From: Symsagittifera roscoffensis
Taxonomy: Eukaryota; Xenacoelomorpha; Acoela; Convolutidae
Direction of reading: 5' to 3'
Length of the DNA stretch: 64,000 bases
NCBI RefSeq assembly: GCF_963678635.1
Contig: NC_087068.1
Span: 46,827,785-46,891,784, forward strand
Shown here: piece after piece, positions 1 to 11,773 of the stretch
How the letters are laid out: each line of letters starts with the position of its first letter
How positions within the stretch are numbered: position 1 is the stretch's first letter
Notes under the pieces: generated by a model
What the model saw: only the letters and a program-made list of their open reading frames with translations
The model's database searches: none
Told to the model about the DNA's origin: nothing
Translations under genes and position numbers: made by a program

Positions 1-140
1 AAAGTCAGATAACGCCATTTTAAACTCGACATTGGCGATTAGCGACCGCTTGCGCTTGCTCCGATGTGCTTTATTTCAACGCGAAAGTTAGTGTGCGCGT
101 AAACTTTGTTTTGCCGCTAATTTAAACTGTTGAGTTTTTG

Positions 141-3100
141 AAATTGATAGTTTTGTCGACAAATCGTGAGATAATAGACTTAATTGGGAAAGCTTGGCCC
201 CAGACTGAGCGCCTTTTTGAGTCTGTCAATCAATCATCCGTCACTTTATTGCGTTTGTCTGCTAAAAGACTAATTTTCACTTTTTTGCTAAAAGATTTGT
301 CTGCTAAACGATCGGTCCCCGTTTTGTTGATAAATCGCGAGAAAATTGTCTTAATTGAAAAAACTTGGCCCCAGTCTGCGCGTCTTTTTGAGTCCGCCAA
401 TCAATCATGTATCAATTCATTAAGTTTGTCTGCTAAAAAAAACATTTATTACTTTTTATGCTAAAAAATTGTCTGCTAAACGATCGGCACCCGTTTTGTT
501 GACGAATCGCGAGATAACTTCTTAATTAGGGAAAGCTTGGCCACAGACTGTGCGTCTTCTTAAGTCTGCCAATCAATCATTTATCACTTTATTACGCTTG
601 TCTGCTAAAAGACCCCTTTTTCACTCATATGTTAGAAGACTTGTCTGCTAAATGATCGGCCCCCGTGATGTTGACAGATTGCGAGATAATTGTCTTAATT
701 GGGTCAGCGTGGCCCCAGACCGAGCGTCTTTTTGAGTCTGTAAATCAATTATCCAAATAGCGAGACAAATCGCGTTTAGCAGAAAAATCGCGGGATAATT
801 GTCTTATTTTGGGAAATTTGGCCCCAGACTGTGCGTTTTTCGAATTTGTCAATCAATTATCGATTAGTTCATTAAATTTTTCTGCTAACAGACCCATTTA
901 TCCTTTTTTATGGCAAAAGATTTGTCTGGTAAACGATCGACCCCCGTTTTGTGTACAAATCGCGAGATAGTCGGTCTAAATGGGGAAGCTTGGCCCAGAT
1001 TGTGCGTCTTTTTTAGTCTATCAACCAATCATCCATCGCTTTATTACGTTTGTCTGCTAAAAAACTCATTTTTCCTTTTAAATGTTAAAATATTTGCCTG
1101 CTGAACGATTGGCCCCCTTTTTGTTGACAAATCGCAAGATAATTGTCTTAATTGTGAAGGCTTGGCCCCAGACTGTGCGTCTTTTCGATTCTGCCAATCA
1201 ATCAACCAAATAGCGAGACAAATCGCGTTTAGCAGACAAATCGAGAGATGACTTTCTTATTTGGAAAAGATTGCTCCCGGGCTGTGCATTTTTTGAATTC
1301 GTCAAGCAATTATCCGTTACTTCATTAAGTTTTTTTGCTAACAGACTCATTTATCACTTTTTATGGCAAAAAACTGCCTGCTGAACGATCGGCTCCCGTT
1401 TTGTTGACAAATCGCGCGAGAATTGTCTTAATTGGGAAGGCTTGGCCTCAGACTGTGCGTCTTTCAGAGTCTGTCAATCAATCGTCAAAAAATCGAGACA
1501 AAGCGCGTTTAGCAGACAAATTGAGAGATAATTTTCTTTTTTGGGAAAGATTGCTCCCGGACTGTGCATGTTTTGAATTTGTCAAGCAATTTTCCATTAC
1601 TTCATTAAGTTTTTCTGCTAACAGACTCTTTTATCAATTTTTATGGCAAAAAATTTGTCTGCTAAACGATTGACCCCCGTTTTGTGGACAAATCGCGCGA
1701 GAATTGTCTTAATTGGGAAGGCTTGGCCCCAGACTGTGCGTCTTTTCGATTCTGCCAACCAATCAACCAAAAAGCGAGACAAATCGCGTTTAGCAGACAA
1801 ATCGAGAGATTACTTTCTTATTTGGAAAAGATTGCTCCCGGACTGTGCATGTTTTGAATTTGTCAAGCAATTTTCCATTACTTCATTAAGTTTTTCTGCT
1901 AACAGACTCATTTATCAATTTTTATGGCAAAAAATTTGTCTGCTAAACGATCGACCCCCGTTTTGTGGACAAATCGCTCGAGAATTGTCCTAATTGGGAA
2001 GGCATGGCCCCAGACTGTGCGTGTTTTCGATTCTGCCAATCAATCAACCAAAAAGCGGGACAAATCGCGTTTAGCAGACAAATCGAGAGATGACTTTCTT
2101 ATTTGGAAAAGATTGCTCCCGGGCTCTGCATTTTTTGAATTCGTAAAGCAATTATCCGTTAATTCATTAAATTTTTCTGCTAACAGACTCATTTATTACT
2201 TTTTATGGCAAAAACTGCCTGCTGAACGATCAGCTCCCGTTTTGTTGACAAATCGCGCGAGAATTGTCTTAATTGGGAAAGCTTGGCATCAGACTGTGCG
2301 TCTTTCAGAGTCTGTCAATCAATCGTCAAAAAGTCGAGACAAAGCGCGTTTAGCAGACAAATTGAGAGATAATTTTCTTTTTTGGGAAAGATTGCGCCCG
2401 GACTGTGCATGTTTTGAACTTGTCAAGCTATTTTCCATTACTTCATTAAGTTTTTCTGCTAACAGACTCATTTATCACTTTTTATGGCAAAAGATTTGTC
2501 TGCTAAACGATCGACCCCCGTTTTGTGGACAAATCGCGAGATAGTTGTTCTAAATGGGGATGCTTTGCTCCAGACTGCGTCTTTTTAAGTCTATCAACCA
2601 ATCATCCATCGCTTTATTATGTTTGTCTGCTAAAAAACTCATTTTTCCTTTTTTATGTTAAAATATTTGTCTGCTAAACGATCGGCTCACGTTTCGTGTA
2701 CAAATCGCGAGATAGTTAATCTAAATGGGGAAGCTTGGCCCAGATTGTGCGTCTTTTTTAGTCTATCAACCAATCATCTATCGCTTTATTACGTTTGTCT
2801 GCTAAAAAACTCATTTTTTTCTTTTTAATGTTAAAATATTTGCCTGCTGAACGATTGGCCCACGTTTTGTTGACAAATCGCAAGATAATTGTCTTAATTG
2901 TGAAGGCTTGGCCTCAGACTGTGCGTCTTTCAGAGTCTGTCAATCAATTGTCAAAATATCGAGACAAAGCACGTTTAGCAGACAAATTGAGAGTTAGTTT
3001 TCTTTTTTGGGAAAGATTGCGCCTGGACTGTGCATGTTTTGAATCTGTCAAGCAATTATCCGTTACTTCATTAAGTTTTTCTGCTAACAGACTCATTTAT

Positions 3101-6100
3101 CACTTTTTATGGCAAAAAACTGCCTGCTGAACGATCGGCTCCCGTTTTGTTGACAAATTGCGCGAGAATTGTCTTAATTGGGAAGGCTTGGCCTCAGACT
3201 GTGCGTTTTTCAGAGTCTGTCAATCAATCGTCAAAATATCGAGACAAAGCGCGTTTAGCAGACAAATTGAGAGTTAGTTTTCTTTTTTGGGAAAGATTGC
3301 GCCTGGACTGTGCATGTTTTGAATCTGTCAAGCAATTTTCCATTTTTTCATTAAGTTTTTCTGCTAACAGACTCATTTATCACTTTTTATGGCAAAAGAT
3401 TTGTCTGCTAAACAATTGGCCTACGTTTTGTGTACAAATCGCGAGATAATTGTTCTAAATGGGGAAGCTTGGCCCAGATTGTGCCTCCTTTTAGTCTATC
3501 AACCAATCATCCATCGCTTTATTACGTTTCTTTGCTAAAAAACTCATTTTTCCTTTTTAAGGTTAAAATATTTGCCTGCTGAACGATTGGCCCCCGTTTT
3601 GTTGACAAATCGCCAGATAATTGTCTTAATTGTGAAGGCTTGGCCCCAGACTGTGCTTTTTTTCGAGTCTGTCAATCAATCATCAAAATAGCGAGACAAA
3701 TCGCGTTTAACAGACAAATCATTTCTTTATTGGGAAAGATTACGCCTGGACTGTGCATGTTTTTAATTTGTCAAGCAAATTTCCATTACTTCATTAAGTG
3801 TTTCTGCTAACAGACTCATTTATCACTTTTTATGGCAAAAGATTTGTCTGCTAAACGATCAATCCCCGTTTTGTGGACAAATCGCGAGATAGTTGTTCTA
3901 AATGGGGATGCTTTGCTCCAGATTGTGCGTCTTTTTAAGTCTATCAACCAATCATCCATCGCTTTATTACGTTTGTCTGCTAAAAAAAACTCATTTTTCC
4001 TTTTTTTATGTTAAAATTTTTGTCTGCTAAACGATTGGCCCACGTTTTGTGTACAAATTGCGAGATAGTTGTTCTAAATGGGGAAGCTTGGCCCAGATTG
4101 TGCGTCTTTTTTAGTCTATCAACAAATCATCTATCACTTCTTTTCTCACGTTTGTCTGCTAAAAGGCTCATTTTTCCTTTTTAATGTTAAAAGAGTTGTC
4201 TGCTAAACGATCGGCCCCCGTTTTGTGGACAAATCGCGAGATAGTTGTTCTAAATGGGGAAATTTTGCTCCAGATTGTGAGTTTTTTTAAGTCTATCAAC
4301 CAATCATCCATCGCTTTAATACGTTTGTCTGCTAAAAAACTCATTTTTCTTTTGTATTTTAAAATATTTGCCTGCTGAACGATCGCCCCCGTCTTGTTGA
4401 CAAATCGCGAGATAATTGTCTTAATTGGGAAGAAGGCTGGGCCCCAGACTGTGCGTTTTTCCGAGTCTGTCAATCAATCATCAAAATAGCGAGACAAATC
4501 GCGTTTAACAGACAAATCGACAGATAGTTTTCTTTATTGGGAAAGATTGCGCCTGGACTGTGCATGTTTTGAATTTGTCAACCAATTATCCATTACTTCA
4601 TTAAGTTTTTCTGCTAACAGATTCATTTATCACTTTTTATGTCAAAAAATTTGTCTGCTCTACGATCGGCCCCCGTTTTGTAGACAAATGGCGAGATAGT
4701 TGTTCTAAATGGTGAAGCTTGGCCCAGATTGTGCGTCTTTTTAGTCTATCAACAAATCATCCATCCCTTCTGTTCTTACGTTTGTCTGCTAAAAGGCTCA
4801 TTTTTCCTTCTTAATGTTAAAAGAGTTGCCTGCTAAACGATTGGCCCCCGTTTTGTTGACAAATCGCGGGCTAAATGTTTTAATTGGGGAAGCTCGGCCC
4901 CAGACTGGGCGTTTTTTTAAAATATGTCAATCAATCATCCAATAGTTTATTATTTTGTTCTGCTAAAAGACTCAGTTTCTTCTTTTTATGCATTTTTCTT
5001 TTTTTATGCTAAAAGATTTGTCTGCTAAACGATCGGCCCCCGTTTTGATAACAAATCGGGAAAATTTTTTCTTAATTGAGGAAGCTTGGCCCCAGACAGT
5101 GTGTCTTTTTAAGTCTGTCAACCAATCATCCATCACTTTATTAGGTTTGTTTTGTCTGCTAAAAGACTCATTTATCACTTTTATGTTAAAAGACTTGTCT
5201 GCTCAACCAAGCATCCATATTGCGAGACAAATCGCGTTTAGCAGACAAATCGCGAGATAATTGTCCTAAATGGGGAAGTTTGACCCCAAATTGTGCGTTT
5301 TTTTGAGTATGTCAATCAATCATAAATCACTTCATCAAGTTTGTCTGCTGAAAGACTCATTTATTGTTTTTTTTTTTGCTGAAAGATTTGTCTGCTAAAC
5401 GATCGGCCCCCGTTTTGTTGACAAATCGCGAGATGGTTGTTTTAATTGGGAAAGCTTGGCCTCAGACTATGCGTCTTTTTAAGTAAGTCTGTCAATCAAT
5501 CTTTCATCACTTTTTAATTTGGTCTGCTAAAAGACTCGGTTTCTACTTTTTACGCATTTTTCTTTTTTTATGCTAAAAGATTTGTCTGCTAAATGATGGG
5601 CCCCGTTTTGTTGACAAATCGCGAGATAATTGTCTTAATTGGGGAAGTTTGGCCCCAGATTGTATGTTTTTTTGATTCTGTCAATCAATCATCTATCACT
5701 TCATTAGGTTTATCTGCTAAAGACTCATTTATCACTTTTTATGCTAAAAGATTTGTTTGCTAACCGAACGGCCCCCGTTTTGCTGACAAATCGCGAGATA
5801 GTTGTCTTAATTGGGAAAGCTTGTCCTCAGTCTTGGCGTTTTTTTGAGTCTGTCAATCAATCATCCATCACTTTTTTAAGTTTGTCTGCTAAAGGACTCA
5901 TTTTTCTTTTTTATGCTAAAAGGTTTGTCTGCTAAACGATCGGCCCCCGTTTTCTTGACAAATTGCGAGATAATTGTTTTAATTGGGGAAGCTTGGCCCC
6001 AGACTGCGCTTCTTTTTAAGTCTGTCAATCAATCATCCATCACTTTGATACGTTTGTCTGCTAAAAGAATCATTTTTTTCACTTTTTATGTTGAAATATT

Positions 6101-6120
6101 TGTCTGCTAAACGATGGGCC
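141..6120 (+). repeat. Satellite array with ~172-bp and ~281-bp units
   Basis: A conserved box reading CTGCTAAACGATCGG, with variants, recurs near 301, 473, 645, 925, 1098, 1378, 1659, 1940, 2219, 2500, 2671, 2844, 3124, 3405, 3576, 3848, 4024, 4200, 4372, 4655, 4830, 5022 and 5392, then on to about 6107. Spacings fall into two classes, 171-176 bp and 279-283 bp, with a few irregular ones near the right end. The long unit is the short one plus about 108 bp, marked by GCGTTTAGCAGACAAAT, that partly resembles the main unit. All units are in the same orientation. Frames of 60-206 codons run through it, but starts, stops and frames are not conserved between units, so I do not call them genes. Bases 1-140 are unassigned. 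Confidence 0.93.
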
Positions 6121-7850
6121 CCCATTTTTAAGTTTGTCTCAAATATAACTACTGAAGCGATGGCTTCCGAGACATGAAAAGTACTCCCTTCTCTTAACTT
6201 CAACACTTTAATATTAGCCGAAACTTGGATAACTGAGAATTGAAACATCACGTGGAGTTTTATAGAAAACAACTAGTTCAACTTTACCCCCAGATTTAGC
6301 TGGGTCCGTAGTTTTTCTAGAAATACGGCCATTGAACGCTGGAAGTAATCAATTATAGAAAAACCATAAAAGAAAAAAGGAAAACCTACTGGTAGATGAA
6401 AACTTGTTCAATTTCAACGCCAAGCAAAACTGTTTTTTTTTTTAAGGTATAATGAAAACTTTTTCAGATGAAATAAATGTTGTCTTTCAGCAAAAAGAGG
6501 AAGGTAGTACTGTGGAGTTGCAGTAGTCATGTTAAAGCACCAAATTTTATTGTGTTGATTTAATGCTTGATTAAAATTTAGGTTATAAAGGTTTATAGAT
6601 TACCATTTTAGCTGTTGGGACAATTAACGCGAGATATATCTCGTGTTATAATGTGTAAACGGAGATTTAATCCGTCTCAGATTTCGTTCCAAATTGAGTT
6701 GAGGTATCCTAACTGGTCTATTTAATCCTTTGCAATATTAGAAAAATATGACTTTGTTATTAACATAGCGGGTGGGGGATATGAGCCTTGAAATGAGCAG
6801 GCTCGTTTCAGGCTCAAGTTAATACAGCATTATTTTTTTTTCATTTCACTACTCGTAATAAAATAAAATAAAAAACGGAACACAGGTTTACTTAATTTCT
6901 TGTTTTTTTTCTTTAAGTAAAATGATATAAAAACTTGCTGTTCTCGTGAAGAAAACTTTTCCATGCAAACGCTGCAAAATGGAGCTAAATTCACAAAATT
7001 ATTCAACAGCTGCAGCGGTTTTTCACAAACCAAAAGGGAACTGCCATATGTTTTATGAGAAAACTTTAATTTTCAAAATGCCAATCAAAGTTTGTTTTAT
7101 AATTTAAAAAAATCAAATTTTCTCTAGGATTGCCGGAAATATACTGAACTTCAAAATATGTGTTTTAGTCTCTTTTTATCACTACTTAGCTACTTCTCAC
7201 CACAAATGTTCAACTTAAAGTTATTTTTACAAATTAAGGTTGAGGTAGTTATCACATTGAAGTAATTCTATACATCCGGGGTGTATTTGATCCTCAGACT
7301 TGAGAAACAAAAAAATGAAGTGAGAGGAAAAAATGAAAATACTGTTCAAAAATTTCCAATATTCTTCTTCTGCTTCTTCTACTTCTGCTTCTTAGAAATT
7401 CGTTAAAAAGTTCTTCGCAGCCAACTTTTTTTCAATACAATCAACTAACACTAATTGAAACATCTTACCAAACTTTACTGTCTAGAGAAACTTTGCCGGT
7501 TCTGAACTTTAGTAGGGTTTTAGTTAGTTATACTACGACTATTATTTCTATACAAAATCTCGAATATTGGTGCCAATTTTGGAGCAGCTTTACGGATTTT
7601 GACAGCATGTGCTTTGATTTTAAAATAGTATTAAGTTAACACACTTGATGCACTGTAGATTCATCAAACAAGCCACAAAATCATTTCACAAATTTTTACA
7701 TGAAGAATTAAAGTCGATGCCTTCAGCTTGTTACATTCCAAATGATTACTTGATTAATTGTGGCTTTGTTTCTTTGGTGTTATTTCGCTGTAGATCATTG
7801 AAAATTTATTAGCAGATGTAGCAATTTTTTTGTGACTAGTTTTTGCCAAT
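6121..7850. other. AT-rich stretch, no gene seen
   Basis: No frame with coding character is visible on either strand. A short palindrome, CGAGATATATCTCG, lies near 6630, and a CTTCTTCTTCTGCTT-like low-complexity run lies near 7362-7393. Nothing else is supported. Confidence 0.5.
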
Positions 7851-7925
7851 TGTTAAGCGTTCGTGGCCAAAAGGACAAGGCGCGAGACTCCAGTTCTTGA
7901 GCTCGCAGGTTTGAAGCCAATACTT
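7851..7925 (+). repeat. tRNA-like sequence, probable SINE head
   Basis: CGTGGCCAAAAGGACAAGGC resembles a pol III A box. About 45 bp on, GGTTTGAAGCC resembles a degenerate B box. The ends do not form an acceptor stem, so it is not a tRNA gene. Confidence 0.4.
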
Positions 7926-8179
7926 AGCAAAATCTTACTAACTCTAGGCTCAATTCCGTTTTTCTTATTCGACTTTATAAAACTGCAGTCGTGCTTCGAA
8001 ATGAATTGAAAGAGTCCAAAGATCTGTGTGCCAAAAACAGGGAGGAACTTTGTATTTGCGTGTTTTAGTTTTTATTTCACGTAAAATCAAGACCAATAAA
8101 TAAACATTGGAATAGGTTGAGCGATGTATCGTATTAAAGTTCCTTCAGCCTCAATTCGAAGAACAATAAAAAAAATTGA

Positions 8180-9545
8180 AATATTTTTCCCAGTGTCGAG
8201 AAAAACACGATCAAATATATTGATTTTTGGTCTTCTTTCGAGCTAATAAGGTTATCGAGAAAGCTTATTTTTTTAACCATAAACATTTACTACAAATAAT
8301 CAGTTTATTGGGTGGAAATATAGATAATATTAAAGCCCTTTTAGCCGTGATTTAACCGATATTTGAAAACATTTCCCAGTTTTTTTTAAAAAAAGTTGTC
8401 ACAGTGTCGAGAAAAACCGGTTCGAGAAAAACCAAGCTTAGTATAGAAAAATGAGCCCTGAAATTTCAGTTGAGCGCCACTGAAACTGTTTTTCGAGATT
8501 GTTTCAGTGGTCTTGGGAATTAAAAAGATCAAAACTTCAAAACCAATTCTGCAATAGAAAAAAAAAGCAAATGTTATATTTTTTGATGTTTTTTTGTCAT
8601 TTTTTGATTTTGAACCATGAGTATTAACAACAAATAATCCTTATAATTGGTAGAATAAGGTAGCATATTAAAGCTTTTTTTAGTCGTGATTGAAACAAGA
8701 CTGGAGCAATAAACTTTAGTAAGTTATCCCAATGTCGATAAAAACCGGTTCGAATTTTTAAGTTTTAGTTTAGTTTTTTTTAGTTTAGGTCGAGTAAAGC
8801 AAGCGAGCAGGCTCAGTGTAGATGAATAAGCCGTAAAATTTCAGTTGAATTCCGCTGAAACAGTTTTTCAAAAATTTTTCAGCGTTCTTTGGAATTAAAA
8901 ACTTCAAAATTCAAAACAAAATCTGCGATAAAAAAATGCAAACGCTTATTTTTTCATGTTTTTTTTTGCCTTTTTTTGACTTAATTGGTTTTTAAACCAT
9001 GAATAATATACACAAAATAATCATTGTAGAGTGGATGGAGTAATATATCATATTAAAACCTTTTTAGCCGTGACTTAATCGATATTTAAAAAATTTTCAT
9101 AAGTGGTCCCAGTGTCGAGAAAACCGGTTCGAGCTTTTGAATTTTGGGTTAGTTTCGAGTAAGCAAAGCGAGCATATCTACTATAGAAAAACAAGCCCGG
9201 AAATTTTAGTTGAGCTCCATTGAAACTGTTTTTTGAAAATTTTCAGCAATTTTTGGAAAAAAAATTTCAGATTTTCAAAACCAAATCTGCAGTAAAAATT
9301 GTGAATGCTATATTCTTATTTTTCTTAAGAATGTGTCTAAATTCTAATTTTTTAATTTTTCAGATTCTCAGATTCTTTATCACACGACACCCGAAGAAAA
9401 CAACACAAAATTAAAAAAATATAACATTAAGATAAAAAATAAATTAAGAGCATGGTCCGAACATGGGCTGTGCTACCTGCACAGCCACCGGTTATCCTTG
9501 TTTCATTGTTTTGCTTTGCAAACCATTTATGAGCAAACATTTGAC
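8180..9545 (+). repeat. Locally tandem dispersed repeat, ~340-380 bp period
   Basis: The phrase CAGTGTCGAGAAAAAC, or a close variant, recurs near 8191, 8402, 8730 and 9109. It is followed by an ACCGGTTCGA motif, a GAGTAAGCAAAGCGAGC motif and TTGAGCTCCATTGAAAC. Between them, TTTTAGCCGTGATTTAA-type text recurs near 8330, 8675 and 9060. The same family appears singly at 61740-62240, and both places end with CTGCACAGCCACCGGTTATC-like text, so it is a mobile repeat here in several adjacent copies. I see no terminal repeats or coding frame. Confidence 0.7.
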
Positions 9546-9644
9546 GTATTATTTGAGCCAATTTACGGCATTTAAAAAAAAGTATATAAAAAAACTATAT
9601 AAGCATATTTGAAACATTACAAAAAGAAAGCCCAGTGAGTGACT

Positions 9645-10052
9645 TGGAACCTGATCTAAACTATATTTTATGATTGGATAAATTAAATGTTTTACCAATG
9701 TAAAGTATTTAATATTAACCAATCATGATCCATCTAACTAACAACCCACTTATTTGTAAGTGCTGAAGTTACTTGTAATTTCAGCACCAGAGAGATTTGA
9801 ATTTAACTTAGAAATTAGTTGGACTCTCCCGAGCACTTCAGCAGCCGCAATAAACCAGTATACCCTAGATCTATTGAGCCTAGCAGAGACTAGTTAAACA
9901 ACCTGAGACTAGATAGTATAAGAGTAAGATTAGGATCGGTATTAGACTAAGAAGTTGCACGAATCTATCCGGCCGAAAATAAGATAGCGTGACGAGCAGA
10001 CGGTGTACCCTATCCGAAATTACTCTATGAGTTACACTCCAGTCCTAACTCA
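9645..10052 (+). repeat. 5' LTR
   Basis: A 408-bp direct repeat with TG...CA ends, identical to 28139-28546 by eye. It contains CCAAT at 9719-9723 and AATAAA at 9849-9854. I could not place a TATA box with confidence. The GACT target duplication is at 9641-9644. Confidence 0.97.
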
Positions 10053-10054
10053 TC

Positions 10055-10072
10055 TGGTGCGACCATAAGTCT
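10055..10072 (+). other. Probable primer-binding site
   Basis: Two bases after the 5' LTR the sequence begins TGGTGCGACC. A TGG at this place is the expected complement of a tRNA CCA tail. I could not match the rest to a specific tRNA, so the primer is unassigned. Confidence 0.55.
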
Positions 10073-11305
10073 CGAACAAGACCTTATTAGATTAGAATTA
10101 ACCAAAATTAGATTAGAAATTAGACATAAACATTTACAAAATGTTATACGACAATAATTTAATTGAAATGTCTCTCCGACTCAATAGATCCGAGCCAATA
10201 TTCCGAACCATAATAGAACTACCCGGAATTGGAAGAAGACATCGAACCAAAGACGACATACGACAAAGTAGAAACTTGCCGTATAGTTATATGATAGTTC
10301 GGCAAAAGCCAGAACAAACTTTTATATTTCGAATACTACTTGCAATGAATTTAGATTTCCATTTGCAAACATAAAACCTTGAAGTAAATCTTCAAAATCA
10401 TTTCAGGCGCTAAACAAAATTAATATTATACAATAACGATTGATAAAAAGATCTAAGATCGTTTTCCTAAAATTCTGCAGTATTATACAAAACATGTTTG
10501 AAAAATATTTATTGGAAAATAAAAATAAAAATTAGTAGCATGACAATAAATGGTTAGTAATCATAAATCATCTTGTTGTTCCAGCTTCATCACCTAAAAC
10601 ATAACAGCAATCATCAACTCACTAATATCATCAAAACACTAAATCTTTCCTTTACACAAATTTAAAACCTCATTAAAACTTAAAGTCACTTAATTTTAAA
10701 ACCAGATCATCAAGGCTTATCCTTGGATCTTAAATCATTTTCTACTTCATTACATTTTAAATTTGATCATCAAGGCTTATCCTTGGATCAAACAGAACAA
10801 CTTTGTTCTCCCCCACCCACTTAATTAGTGTCTAACGACCTCAAACGTCGATTCACTACCCAACCCTTTCTAAAGACCTAAGACTAATAGAAATTTTTAA
10901 ATAAAACTAATCATTCAAATTAGGATAAACAGTGAAGAACTTCGGTTATTCATCCTTCACTTGACCCCCCCTCTTACCAGACCCAGGATAAATCTTAGAC
11001 TTAGTAAGTTTAAAATAGTATCTAACGAACTACTCGCGTTCTAATTATACCTGAACCTTGTGGATCGATTTACTATTCTCCAACCCTTGAACACAATCAC
11101 TACCCCTAAGTAAGATTAAGTAAGTTAACACCTTAACTTATACTAGTCACGAGAAAGTAAAAATCATTCTTCGGAATCGATATACTTTTCTCTCCAACCC
11201 TAAACAAATAGACCCAGGTTAAGCTAACCAAAAAATCGTAAGAACTAACAGTTTAAGTCAATAGAAATCATTTAACAACCTTTTGCATCCGTCATTCTAA
11301 ACCTT
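10073..11305 (+). promoter_or_regulatory. Long untranslated leader with repeated hairpins
   Basis: Between the primer-binding site and the first sizeable ORF lies 1.2 kb of leader. A 25-nt sequence, beginning GATCATCAAGG and ending CCTTGGATC, occurs twice (10705-10729 and 10765-10789). Each copy folds as a 9-bp stem with an AT bulge and a 5-nt loop. Other inverted pairs include GTGAAG/CTTCAC near 10931-10963 and GAGAAAGT/ACTTTTCTC near 11151-11193. Retroelement leaders carry packaging, dimerisation and translation signals, and these hairpins are candidates by position only. A 77-codon frame at 10141-10374 has no recognisable features and I do not call it a gene. Confidence 0.5.
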
Positions 11306-11773
11306 ATGTCATTTAAAAATCTAGGAAATAAACAAACAATCATTTTACACAATTGTGAAATAGATAACAAAAAATACGACCTTGTAATCACACCTCATAC
11401 ACAAACAGTTGGATACATTCGAACAAAACGACAAACACTAAAGAGAAAAATAATCACTAAACAAAGACAAATAACACGAAAAAGATTTTCAAAAAATCGA
11501 AACGCATTTTCAGAATCAGAAACCAACAGTTTAGACGAACTCTACAAACTAAAAGAATCAATAGATAAAAATTACCCACAACACGATCAATTATATTTTT
11601 CTGACTCAGAAACAACTTCAAATTCATCACAAAGAGGAAAAAGAAGAATAAAAAAGCAGTATAAACACAAACCAGTACATCTATACAATTGGAATCAACC
11701 AATTCGACACATTAATAATTACATATTAACAGTCATCGAACGAAAAAATGAGTTCAACGCACACCCCAGGTGA
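11306..11773 (+). CDS. 155-aa basic protein of unknown function, upstream of gag
   Basis: An ATG-initiated frame directly upstream of gag. It overlaps the gag start by 26 bases, and its frame needs a +1 shift to reach gag. The product is strongly basic in the middle (residues 45-75 contain KRQTLKRK and TRKRFSKNR) with a Ser/Asp/Glu-rich stretch around 95-110 and a second basic patch (RGKRRIKKQYKHK) near 112-124. No catalytic motif, signal peptide or membrane span is visible. Its place and charge would fit a nucleic-acid-binding accessory or leader protein, but that is inference. The overlap means gag translation could depend on reinitiation or leaky scanning after this frame. I do not recognise the family. 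It could also be only an upstream regulatory ORF. Confidence 0.6.
   Translation: MSFKNLGNKQTIILHNCEIDNKKYDLVITPHTQTVGYIRTKRQTLKRKIITKQRQITRKRFSKNRNAFSESETNSLDELYKLKESIDKNYPQHDQLYFSDSETTSNSSQRGKRRIKKQYKHKPVHLYNWNQPIRHINNYILTVIERKNEFNAHPR

Noticed and set aside
138-464. 108-codon frame at the start of the satellite as a gene
   Set aside because: It is two repeat units read through. Neighbouring units carry stops in the same register.
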